Source of the DNA: Cellulosimicrobium sp.
GTDB lineage: Bacteria > Actinomycetota > Actinomycetes > Actinomycetales > Cellulomonadaceae
Assembly: GCA_029256625.1 (NCBI GenBank)
Contig: JAQSXO010000007.1
Coordinates: forward strand, 1 to 33,768
Direction: 5' to 3'
DNA length: 33,768 bases
Positions 1-8,206 of the stretch are shown piece after piece. The position numbers and the translations under genes were made by a program. Under the pieces are notes generated by a model that worked only from the letters and a program-made list of their open reading frames with translations, had not been told where the DNA came from and did no database searches. Within the stretch, counting starts at the first letter, position 1. Each line of letters begins with the position of its first letter.

Positions 1-1297
1 AGGATGCGGAGGCCCTCGACCTCGACGACCTTCCCGTCCAGCACGGTCTGGCCGTTCGCGCGCTCCTGCGCCGACGTCTCGACGCTGTCGTGGTTGCCGT
101 CGGCGACCACCATGGTCACCCCCTTGGGCACCGCGGACGCGAACGAGTCGACGCAGAACGACTCGACCGCCGTGCCGTTCATCGTCGTGTCCCCGGCGTT
201 GAGCACGATCGACGCGCCCGACCGCTCGGCCGCGGTCCGGATGAGCGGCGCCATGCCCGTGTTGCAGTGCAGGTCGCTGACGACCAGGAGCGTGACGAGG
301 TCCTCCTCGGCCGCGGGTCCCGGAGCGGGCTCCTCCGCCGTCTCCGCGTCGGCCGACCCCTCCGCGCCGGAGACGTCGCCGGAGTCCTCGTCGCCGGTGC
401 CCGACGGCGGCCCCTCGGTCGCCCCGTCCTCGTCCCCCGTCTCGGCGGTCGCGTCGGACGACGTCGCGTCCTCGGGCGAGGGCTCGTCGCCGGACGTCAC
501 GGTCGCCGCGGGCAGCGGCGTGGTGAGGCGCTGGATGCGCTCGCGCCGGTCCCACGCGGCGACGAGGTTGGCGTCCGCGCGCGCGTAGAAGTCCTCGTTC
601 TCGCGGTAGAGGTCGATGAGCATCGCCCCGTAGGTGTCGACGACGCCGGCGAGCCGGCCGGTGATGCGCGCCCCCTCGAGCGGGGTCCCGTCGAACACGG
701 CGGACGCGCGCTGGGACGGCCCGGTCGTCGTCCCGGGGTCGCTCGCGACGAGCGACGCGGCGACGAGCGACACGAGGACGACCCCCGCCGTGATCTCGTA
801 CGTCCGCGGAGCGACACGCTCGGTGAGCTCGCGGCGCCGCGGCGGGCCGAGCAGGAGGTAGAGCCCTGCGCCGAGCGCCGCGACGACGAGGATCGCGAAC
901 CCGGTCCGGCGCAGCGCGTCGACGACGAGGGCCCGCGCGACGGAGCCGATGGTCTCCTGCGGGCCGCCGAAGAAGCGCAGGTAGTCCTCGAGGTCCTGCG
1001 ACAGGCCCTCCAGCGTGTCGGCCTGCCCGACCGCGGTGAGGTCCGCCGGGATCTCCTCCACCGTGACGTCGGCGCCGAGGCCGAGCGGCAGCGGGGAGTC
1101 GATCTGGATCGTCCCGAGCGGGCCGAGGTCGACGGTGACGAGGCCGTTCGTCGTGACCTCGTAGAGCGCCTCGTGGGGGCCGAGGCTGCGCTCGGCGGTC
1201 GCGGTCGTCACCCCCCACACGACGCACGGCACGAGCGCGAGCAGGACGGCGAGGGTCCAGCGGACCCAGCGGGGCGGGGTGCGGTGCGGACGGCTCA
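1..1297 (-). CDS. Membrane-anchored metallophosphoesterase (C-terminus cut by window edge)
   Basis: Minus-strand reading from ATG at 1297 (MSRPHRTPPRWVRWTLAVLLALVPCVVWG...) runs off the window start. It contains metallophosphoesterase-like motifs (VVSDLHCN, LNAGDTT, VADGNHDS), an N-terminal TM segment and a second TM before an acidic Ser/Glu linker. Confidence 0.75.
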
Positions 1298-1347
1298 TCA
1301 CCGCCCAGCCTCCCGGATCGCGGCTCCCGCCGCCAACCGCGAGGGCC

Positions 1348-1381
1348 GCGCCCCCGGCCGCCCGGGTGCGGCGGGGGGCGC
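1348..1381 (-). terminator. GC-rich hairpin downstream of the MFS gene
   Basis: GCGCCCCCGGCCGC-ccgggt-GCGGCGGGGGGCGC: 14-nt arms with one mismatch, directly after the MFS stop; no U-tract. Confidence 0.5.
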
Positions 1382-1395
1382 GGGACGGCGCTCCG

Positions 1396-2964
1396 TCAGG
1401 ACTTCGCGTCCCGGAGCGTGACGAGCGCCACGCCCGCGGCGACGAGCATGAGCACCACGCCGATGAGCGACGTCGTGCCCACGCCGCTGCCGAACGCGGC
1501 GTGCGCGGAGTCGAGCAGCGCCTGCGCCTGCCCCGCGGGCAGGGTGGACGCGACCTGGGTCGCGCCGCCGAGCGTCTCGGCCGCGGCGACGGAGTCGGCC
1601 GCGGGCACGCCCGCCGGGACGACGACGTTCGCGTGGTACGACGCCGTGAGGATGCTGCCGAGGACGGCGGTGCCGAGCACGGCGCCGACCTCGTACGCGG
1701 TCTCCGAGATCGCGGACGCCGCGCCCGCCTTGGCGGCGGGGACGGACGACACGATGAGGTCGTTGGACACGGTCTCGGCCGCGCCGACCCCGAGGGACAG
1801 TACGACGAACGCCACCATGAGCAGGGCGAGCGTGCTCTGCCCCGCGCCCGCGGCGACGATCGCGTACCCCGTCGCGGAGAAGAGCAGCGCGACGGCGACG
1901 ACGTGCGCCGGGCGCACGCGGCGCACGACCCGCACGACGCCCAGGCCCGCCACGATCATGACGACCAGGCCCGGCAGGAGCGCGACGCCCGCCTGCATCG
2001 GCGTGAGCCCGAGCACGAGCTGCACGTCCTGGGACACGAAGAACAGGAACCCGACGAGCGAGAACACCGAGAGCAGGTTGACGAGCACGGCGCCGCTGAA
2101 CGCGCCGTGGGTGAACAGGCGCACGTCGATCATCGGGTCGGGTCGGCGGAGCTGGCGGCGCACGAACAGCGCCCCGGCGACCAGGCCGACGACGACGCTC
2201 CCGAGCGCGAGCGTGCTCACCCCGGACTTCGCGAGCATCTTGATGCCGTAGACGACCGGGGTCATCGTCGCCATGACGAGCACGATCGACAGCACGTCGA
2301 CGCGCCCCGGGGCGGGGTCGCGCGACTCGGGCACGAAGAACGGCGCGAGCGCGAGCAGCAGCACGAGCACGGGGACGGCGAGGAGGAACACCGAGCCCCA
2401 CCAGAAGTGCTCGAGCAGAAACCCGCCGACGATCGGGCCGAGCGCCGACCCCGCGGCGAACCCGGCCGCCCAGATCGCGATGGCGAGGCGGCGCTCCTCG
2501 CGGTCGACGAACACGTTGCGCAGGATCGAGAGCGTCGACGGCATGAGCATCGCGCCGAAGAAACCGAGCGCGGCACGCGAGGCGACGAGCGCCCCGGCCG
2601 TGGGCGCGTAGGCAGCGACGACCGACACGGCGGCGAAGCCGACCGCACCGACGAGGAGCAGCCGGCGGCGGCCGACACGGTCGGCGAACGAGCCCATCGG
2701 CACGAGCAGGCCGGCGAGCACGAGCGGGTAGATGTCGATGATCCACAGCAGCTGCGTCCCGCTGGGCCGCAGCGACTCGGAGATCTGGGGCAGCGCGAAG
2801 CTCAGCACGGTGTTGTCGATCGACACGAGCAGCACCGGGAGCATCAGCACGGCGAGCGCGAACCAGCGGCCGGCGGCACCGCGCGCGGGTCCGCGCGTCG
2901 CGGGCGCGTGCTGGCCGCTCGCGGCCCGGCCGACCGTCGAGGTCGTCGTCACGGGGTTCGTCAC
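1396..2964 (-). CDS. MFS transporter, DHA2 (EmrB/QacA-like) drug efflux family
   Basis: ORF reading VTNPVTTTSTVGRAASGQ...LVSIDNTVLSFALPQISESL...GSFADRVGRRRLLL...; many TM segments; MFS motif A. Start chosen as GTG at 2964; the ORF track runs further upstream. Confidence 0.88.
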   Translation of the reverse strand: MTNPVTTTSTVGRAASGQHAPATRGPARGAAGRWFALAVLMLPVLLVSIDNTVLSFALPQISESLRPSGTQLLWIIDIYPLVLAGLLVPMGSFADRVGRRRLLLVGAVGFAAVSVVAAYAPTAGALVASRAALGFFGAMLMPSTLSILRNVFVDREERRLAIAIWAAGFAAGSALGPIVGGFLLEHFWWGSVFLLAVPVLVLLLALAPFFVPESRDPAPGRVDVLSIVLVMATMTPVVYGIKMLAKSGVSTLALGSVVVGLVAGALFVRRQLRRPDPMIDVRLFTHGAFSGAVLVNLLSVFSLVGFLFFVSQDVQLVLGLTPMQAGVALLPGLVVMIVAGLGVVRVVRRVRPAHVVAVALLFSATGYAIVAAGAGQSTLALLMVAFVVLSLGVGAAETVSNDLIVSSVPAAKAGAASAISETAYEVGAVLGTAVLGSILTASYHANVVVPAGVPAADSVAAAETLGGATQVASTLPAGQAQALLDSAHAAFGSGVGTTSLIGVVLMLVAAGVALVTLRDAKS

Positions 2965-3026
2965 GGCGAGAGGTCCTTCCACGTCTTCCGGACGGTCGGG
3001 GCGACGCGGTGGCGCCGAACTTCCAA

Positions 3027-3040
3027 ACCGTCCAGACGGT
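3027..3040. promoter_or_regulatory. Palindromic TetR-type operator candidate
   Basis: ACCGTC-CA-GACGGT, perfect 6-bp arms, between the divergent MFS and TetR genes. Confidence 0.6.
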
Positions 3041-3147
3041 ACAGTAACGATGTCGCGCCCCGTCGTCATCCCCAGCCCGGTGTGACGCCGCGCACTGCTC
3101 CCCCGCGGTCGGTGCTCGCGCCGAGCCCGCCCACTACCCTCGGAGCC

Positions 3148-3795
3148 ATGCCGCCGCCCCCCGCCGCCCGCGCCAAGGTCCTGCGCGCGTTCGCGTCGCT
3201 GCTCGTCGAGCAGGGCGAGCGCGCCGCCACGCTCGAGGCCGTCGCCGATCGTGCTGGGGTCTCCAAGGGCGGGCTGCTCTACCACTTCGGGTCCAAGGCC
3301 GCGCTCGCCGACGGCCTCACCGAGCACCTGCGCGAGCTCACCGCCGCCGACGTCGAGACGATGCGCGCCGCGCCCGCGGGCGCCGTCGACTACCTCATCC
3401 GCACCTCGACGCTCGTCGACACCGAGTTCGAGCTCGTCTACCTCGCCGTCTCGCGCCTGGCGCAGGGGTCGTACCCGCGCGCCCGCGCCGCGCTCGACGG
3501 CGCGCACGACGCGTGGACGCGCGCCGTCCTCGACGAGGTCGGCGACCCCGTCGTCGCGAACGCGATCGTCCTGCTCAGCGACGGGCTCTACGCGCACGCC
3601 GCGCTGAGCAGCGACGTGCTCGGGCGCGTCACCGGTGGCGCCCCCGCGGCCGACGACGCCGCGGACGCCGCGGGCGAGGACCTCGCCTTCCGCGGCCCGC
3701 GCCCGGGCGACGACGTCGACGACCTCCTCCAGATCATCGGCGAGCTGGTCGCGCTGCGACGTCCGGGCCGGGCGCAGCAGCGCATCGAGGACTGA
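3148..3795 (+). CDS. TetR/AcrR family transcriptional regulator
   Basis: MPPPPAARAKVLRAFASLLVEQGERAATLEAVADRAGVSKGGLLYHFGSKAALADGL: classical TetR HTH; divergent from the efflux pump. Confidence 0.9.
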   Translation: MPPPPAARAKVLRAFASLLVEQGERAATLEAVADRAGVSKGGLLYHFGSKAALADGLTEHLRELTAADVETMRAAPAGAVDYLIRTSTLVDTEFELVYLAVSRLAQGSYPRARAALDGAHDAWTRAVLDEVGDPVVANAIVLLSDGLYAHAALSSDVLGRVTGGAPAADDAADAAGEDLAFRGPRPGDDVDDLLQIIGELVALRRPGRAQQRIED

Positions 3796-4126
3796 GCGGG
3801 CGGAGGCGAACCCGCACCCACGCCGCCCGGCTTCAGCGTCACACCTGCGCACCCCAGTACTGCTCCCGGTCCGCGCCCCCGCTCAAGCCGCGTCACGCGA
3901 TCACGGAGCCCGAGTCCGTCGCGCGCGCTCGCGGTCGCCCGACGACGGTGGTCGGGTCCGCCCGCGACCAGCCTCCTCACTCGTCTCTTCGAAGAGGGCG
4001 CGTCAGCCATCGAGCAGGAGGACGCCGCCGCACAGCCGAGCAGGGCCGAGCGGTCACCGCGCTGACGACACTCTCGGAGTACCACGCGGACGACTATTTC
4101 GACGACGTCCGTGAAAGTTGGGACGA

Positions 4127-4393
4127 GTGATCGTCGGCGACGCGAACATCGTGATCGCTGCCTCCAACCCGTGGGACGTGCACCACGCGGAAGTGACGGC
4201 GATCGTCCTCGAACACGGACCCGACAGGATCGTGGTCCACTCCCTCACCCTGGCCGAGGTGCGGGTCGGACCGGCCGGTGCGGGCGCGTACGTGCGAGCG
4301 CGCCACCTGCTGGAGGCGGCCGGTTTCCGGCTCTCGGCCGAGGGTGAGCCCACGCCCGAGGACTTGCTCTCGTCCGCGCGGCCGCGCCACTAG
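4127..4393 (+). pseudogene. Truncated PIN-domain (VapC-like) toxin gene
   Basis: GTG start overlapping an upstream stop (GTGA). VIVGDANIVIAASNPWDVHHAEVTAIVLEH...VHSLTLAEVRVGPAGAG resembles the N-terminal half of a PIN domain (D-x-N/S, then E). It ends after 88 aa without the C-terminal acidic motif. Confidence 0.5.
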
Positions 4394-4402
4394 GCCGTGT
4401 TG

Positions 4403-4768
4403 CTAAAGGTTGCTGGGGAAGAGCCGGATGTCCGACGCTGGAATGGCGACTCGTGCTCCGAGCATGCCGTCGGGTGGGGGACCGACCATCTCGAGCAGCG
4501 TGATAGCGGGCCCCGAGCGCAGAACAGCCACGCCGTCGCTCTCTACCCGTTCGATGACGCCATGCAGCGATCCCGGAGGCAGCTCTCCAGCAGCGGTTCC
4601 GATGACGACTTCCGCCCACTGACAGGGCGCGCAGTCGATCTCGACGTCGATGACGTCGCCGACAGCGGGCGCCGGGCCCCGCCAGGTCGCGCCGAACCTG
4701 CCAGCAGGCGAGTCGACGACAACGGGCGGCGACGGGCCGACATCAACAGACCGCACCTCGATCCGCAT
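4403..4768 (-). CDS. Hypothetical protein (~121 aa), possible orphan immunity-like protein
   Basis: MRIEVRSVDVGPSPPVVVDSPAGRFGATWRGPAPAVGDVIDVEIDCAPCQWAEVVIG...SDIRLFPSNL; coding-like amino acid composition; same strand as the Rhs operon and downstream of it. Upstream in-frame start at 4837 also possible. Confidence 0.5.
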   Translation of the reverse strand: MRIEVRSVDVGPSPPVVVDSPAGRFGATWRGPAPAVGDVIDVEIDCAPCQWAEVVIGTAAGELPPGSLHGVIERVESDGVAVLRSGPAITLLEMVGPPPDGMLGARVAIPASDIRLFPSNL

Positions 4769-4852
4769 ACCCCGTCCTTCGTGTTGAAGCGTCCACCAAG
4801 TGTGCTTCACGGGGACGTCCAGATCGGACGGACGCACCCGGCCAGGTCGGGG

Positions 4853-5019
4853 TTACCGAATGATGCTCTGCATCCAGTGGAGTGTGGCGGCGAGGCATTG
4901 ACCGGAGTGGTGGTTGCGGGCGGTCTTGTCTGATCGCATCGCGAGCCCGCGCCACTGCTTGAGCTTGTTGAAGCAGCGCTCGACGACGTTGCGGCCCCGA
5001 TAGCGCTCACGCTGCTGTT
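4853..5019 (-). pseudogene. IS5-family transposase C-terminal remnant
   Basis: ...LKQQRERYRGRNVVERCFNKLKQWRGLAMRSDKTARNHHSGQCLAATLHWMQSIIR*, the typical IS5-type YRGRNVVERCFNKLKQWR...DKTARN C-terminus. The N-terminal part is missing; it abuts the IS3 end. Confidence 0.8.
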
Positions 5020-5058
5020 TGAGTCGCCCCGGTGAGTCCGGAGACTCGGGGGGTTGCG

Positions 5059-5355
5059 TCAGGCCGGGACGGCTTGGCGCTGTCGGTGACTGTAGTAGAA
5101 CGCTTCGGCCTCGATCGGGGTGAGGTCGTCGATGGACCCGTGGGTCCGTTCGGTGTTGAACCAGTGGACCCACTCGAGGGTCGCCGCCTCGACCTGGTCG
5201 CGCCCCTTCCACGGTCCCTCGCGGTGGATGAGCTCGGTCTTGTAGAGCCCGATCTGGGACTCGGCCAGCGCGTTGTCGTAGGCGTCGCCGACGGACCCGA
5301 CCGAGGCGTCGATGCCGTGCTCGATGAGCCGGTCGGTGAACGCGATCGAGGTGTA
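5059..5355 (-). pseudogene. IS3-family transposase OrfB, C-terminal part (separated by IS30 insertion)
   Basis: YTSIAFTDRLIEHGIDASVGSVGDAYDNALAESQIGLYKTELIHREGPWKGRDQVEAATLEWVHWFNTERTHGSIDDLTPIEAE: IS3 integrase core ending. Confidence 0.85.
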
Positions 5356-5358
5356 CTG

Positions 5359-6809
5359 CCCAGGCTCAACCGGTGGTCGCAACACCCGAGGTCAGGAGGG
5401 TGTCATGGGACGACCATCGAGATGGGAGACCGAGGTGGCCAAGCGCGGGCCGATGCGGTCACCGGGTCATCCGGGTCACCACCGCGCGAAGGAGCGCGAG
5501 TTCTGGGACGAGGTAGCCACGGGGAAGTTGCCGCGGGAGGCCGCGGACGCGGTGGGCGTGGCGCAGGCCGTGGGTCAGCGGTGGTTCCGCCACGCTGGCG
5601 GCATGACGCCGTACTCCTGGCCCTCACCGTCGGGCCGGTATCTCTCGTTCGCGGAGCGCGAGGAGATCGCGATCCTCAACGCGCTCGGCAAGGGCGTCCG
5701 CGAGATCGCTGCCGCGCTCGGGCGGAGCCCGTCAACGATCTCCAGGGAGCTACGCCGCAACGCGGCAACCAGGAGCGGCAAGCTCGACTACCGGGCGTCG
5801 GTGGCTCAGTGGAAGGCGGAGCTGTATGCCCGTCGGCCCAAGACCGCGAAGCTCGCGGCGAACCTGAGGCTGCGGCAGTACGTCGAAGATCGGCTCTCTG
5901 GTCAGATCCGCATGCCGAGCGGCGTGATCGTCGCCGGCCCGACGGAGCGGGACTGGAAGGGCTTGAACAAGCCGCACCGGCAGGACCGTCGTTGGGTCCA
6001 CGCGTGGAGCCCAGAGCAGATCTCCAACCGGCTGAAGGTCGACTTCCCCGATGATGAGTCCATGCGGATCAGCCACGAGGCGATCTACCAGGCCTTGTTC
6101 ATCGAGGCCAGGGGTGCGCTCAAGCGCGACCTCATCCTCTGCCTGCGCACGGGGCGGGCGCTGCGGATGCCTCGCGCCCGCGCCAAGCGGGTGGCCTGGG
6201 CGCACGTCACCCCCGACGTCCTGATCAGCGAGCGGCCCGCCGAGGCCGAGGATCGGGCAGTCCCAGGTCATCACGAGGGTGATCTGATCATCGGCATCAA
6301 CAGGTCAGCGATCGGGACCGTCGTGGAACGCACGACGGGCTTCACGACCCTCGTCCATCTCCCGCGAGAGGCAGGGTGGCGCGAGCAGCCGATCGTCAAG
6401 AACGGGGTCGCTCTCTCGGGCTACGGGGCTACGTCGATGAGCAAGGCGCTGGCAGCGGCACTGACATCGATGCCCGACGACCTGAAGCGGTCCCTGACGT
6501 GGGACCGCGGCAAGGAGATGTCGGCCCACGCCCAGTTCACCATCGACACCGGCCTCAAGGTCTACTTCGCCGACCCCCGCAGCCCTTGGCAGCGAGGGAC
6601 GAACGAGAACACCAACGGTCTGCTGCGTCAGTACTTTCCCAAGGGCACCGACTTGGCGCGGTGGGGACCGGACGACCTCACCGCCGTCGCCCACGCCCTC
6701 AACTCCCGCCCGCGGAAGAGACTCGGCTGGCGCACTCCCGCCGAGGCATGGAACGAGCATCTACTATCGCTCGAACAGCAACGTGTTGCGACGACCAGTT
6801 GAATCCGCC
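5359..6809 (+). mobile_element. IS30-family insertion sequence inserted in IS3 orfB
   Basis: Imperfect terminal IRs (CCCAGGCTCAACCGGTGGTCGCAACAC vs GGCGGATTCAACTGGTCGTCGCAACAC, ~20/27 identical); flanked by CTG at 5356-5358 and 6810-6812. Removing the element plus one CTG restores the orfB reading ...HHTDAGSQYTSIAF.... Confidence 0.88.
5405..6802 (+). CDS. IS30-family transposase (intact, ~465 aa)
   Basis: HTH (LSFAEREEIAILNALGKGVREIAAALGRSPSTISRELRRN) and DDE core (HHEGDLIIG...SLTWDRGKEMSAHAQFTIDTGLKVYFADPRSPWQRGTNENTNGLLRQYFPKGTDL). Confidence 0.93.
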   Translation: MGRPSRWETEVAKRGPMRSPGHPGHHRAKEREFWDEVATGKLPREAADAVGVAQAVGQRWFRHAGGMTPYSWPSPSGRYLSFAEREEIAILNALGKGVREIAAALGRSPSTISRELRRNAATRSGKLDYRASVAQWKAELYARRPKTAKLAANLRLRQYVEDRLSGQIRMPSGVIVAGPTERDWKGLNKPHRQDRRWVHAWSPEQISNRLKVDFPDDESMRISHEAIYQALFIEARGALKRDLILCLRTGRALRMPRARAKRVAWAHVTPDVLISERPAEAEDRAVPGHHEGDLIIGINRSAIGTVVERTTGFTTLVHLPREAGWREQPIVKNGVALSGYGATSMSKALAAALTSMPDDLKRSLTWDRGKEMSAHAQFTIDTGLKVYFADPRSPWQRGTNENTNGLLRQYFPKGTDLARWGPDDLTAVAHALNSRPRKRLGWRTPAEAWNEHLLSLEQQRVATTS

Positions 6810-6812
6810 CTG

Positions 6813-7439
6813 GGACCCGGCATCGGTGTGGTGGACCAGCCCGGTCAGGTCCGTGACGCCCTCGGTGCGGCGGGTCCACATGCCCATCTCGAGGCAGTCG
6901 AGCACGAGGTCGGTGCGCATCGACGTCGCGGCCCGCCAGCCCAGGATGCGGCGGGAGAAGACGTCGAACACGAACGCGACGTAGACCATGCCCGACCACG
7001 TCGGCACGTAGGTGAAGTCCGCGACCCACAGCTCGTCCGGCTTGAACGCGGCGAAGTACCTGTCGACCAGGTCCCTTGGACGCGCCACCCGCGGATCGGC
7101 GACCGTGGTCACGGGTCGCCGGCCGCGCACGGCGCCGGCGATGCCGAGCTCGCGCATGAGCCGCTCGACGGTGCACCTGGCCACGTCGTGCCCGTTCCTG
7201 CGCAGCCGCAGCCAGAGTTTGCGGGCACCCAGGATGCCGCGCTTGGACCACTCGGCCCAGATCACGGCCTTGAGCTCCTCGTCCCGCAGCGCCCGCTTGG
7301 ACGGGACCCGGTCCAGAGCCTCGTAGTACGTAGACGGGGCGATCTTGATGCCGTGCTCGGTGAGCACGGCACAGATCGGCTCGACTCCCCACCGCAGACC
7401 GCCCTCATCACGGTCCTTGTGCTCGGCGATGAACGCCAC
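6813..7439 (-). pseudogene. IS3-family transposase OrfB, N-terminal part
   Basis: VAFIAEHKDRDEGGLRWGVEPICAVLTEHGIKIAPSTYYEALDR...DELWVADFTYVPTWSGMVYVAFVFDVFSRRILGWRAATSMRTDLVLDCLEM...GLVHHTDAGS: IS3 OrfB rve domain. Confidence 0.88.
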
Positions 7440-7762
7440 TACCTGGTCGAGGGACGGTCGAGCTCGGCCGCGAAGAAAGCCGACGCCGCCTTCAAGATCT
7501 CGTTCGCGCGCCGCAGCTCAGCGTTCTCCCGCCGCAACCGCCGTATCTCCGCCGACTCCTCCGACGTGACGCCGGGCCGCTGCCCACCATCGACCTGCGA
7601 CTGACGGATCCACTTGCGCAGCGACTCTGGGGTCCCGATCCCGAGCTTCGAGGCGATCGCGCGGATCGCTTCGTACTCCGACCCGTAGTTGGGCTGCACC
7701 TCGGCAACCATCCGGATCGCCCGCTCACGCAGCTCCTGCGGGTACTTCGAGGTCCTTGCCAT
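7439..7762 (-). CDS. IS3-family transposase OrfA
   Basis: MARTSKYPQELRERAIRMVAEVQPNYGSEYEAIRAIASKLGIGTPESLRKWIRQSQVDGG...RRLRRENAELRRANEILKAASAFFAAELDRP: HTH plus leucine zipper. Confidence 0.9.
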   Translation of the reverse strand: MARTSKYPQELRERAIRMVAEVQPNYGSEYEAIRAIASKLGIGTPESLRKWIRQSQVDGGQRPGVTSEESAEIRRLRRENAELRRANEILKAASAFFAAELDRPSTR

Positions 7763-7954
7763 GACCATCATCCTTCCAAGGAATCAGGTCTCCGGACTCA
7801 CCGGGGCGACTCAAGCCGTCTGAGCATCATTCCATGTCGGCGCGGTTGGGCGGGTTGGCGCCAGGACCGGAGACGGTGACGGTGGCGCAGTGTTGGAGCG
7901 GGGTGAGGGCGGCGGGCCAGGCCGTGATCGCCACCCTTCTCGTCACCAATCTGG

Positions 7955-8206
7955 TCACGCCTTCTCCACCCCGCCTCGGAGTCGTCGAGCGATGATGAAG
8001 TCATCCTTCATCAGGCTGCCCCGCGCCGGGGTCCGTGAATCATCGAGCACGACAAGCCGGACCTCAACGCCTGGATCGAGTGACGCATGGCCTGTCTTCG
8101 TGTTATCGATGAGCACCTCCGTCCCGTCGGATACGAGCGCGATCACTCCCCAGGGCATCCGGCGATCCACGGTGGCGGTGTACTCCTGATGCAGACGAGC
8201 ACTCAT
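7955..8206 (-). CDS. Candidate immunity protein for the Rhs toxin (83 aa)
   Basis: MSARLHQEYTATVDRRMPWGVIALVSDGTEVLIDNTKTGHASLDPGVEVRLVVLDDSRTPARGSLMKDDFIIARRLRGGVEKA; ATG at 8206 overlaps the Rhs stop (ATGA); small gene immediately after the toxin tip. The beta-rich pattern suggests an OB/S1-like fold (inference). Confidence 0.6.
   Translation of the reverse strand: MSARLHQEYTATVDRRMPWGVIALVSDGTEVLIDNTKTGHASLDPGVEVRLVVLDDSRTPARGSLMKDDFIIARRLRGGVEKA

Larger units (their letters stand above)
5020..7813 (-). mobile_element. IS3-family insertion sequence, interrupted by an IS30-family element
   Basis: Terminal inverted repeats TGAGTCGCCCCGGTGAGTCCGGAGAC at 5020-5045 and as perfect reverse complement ending at 7813; 5'-TG...CA-3' ends as in IS3; orfA plus split orfB inside. 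About 1340 bp without the insert. Confidence 0.88.

Noticed and set aside
90-1421. 443-aa plus-strand ORF antisense to the metallophosphoesterase
   Set aside because: Arg/Asp/Val-rich artefact; the minus strand encodes recognisable metallophosphoesterase motifs.
7814-7954. Possible orphan toxin-tip remnant between immunity gene and IS3 (reading AWPAALTPLQHCATVTVSGPGANPPNRADME)
   Set aside because: Short, no start codon context and no recognisable similarity; not enough to call.
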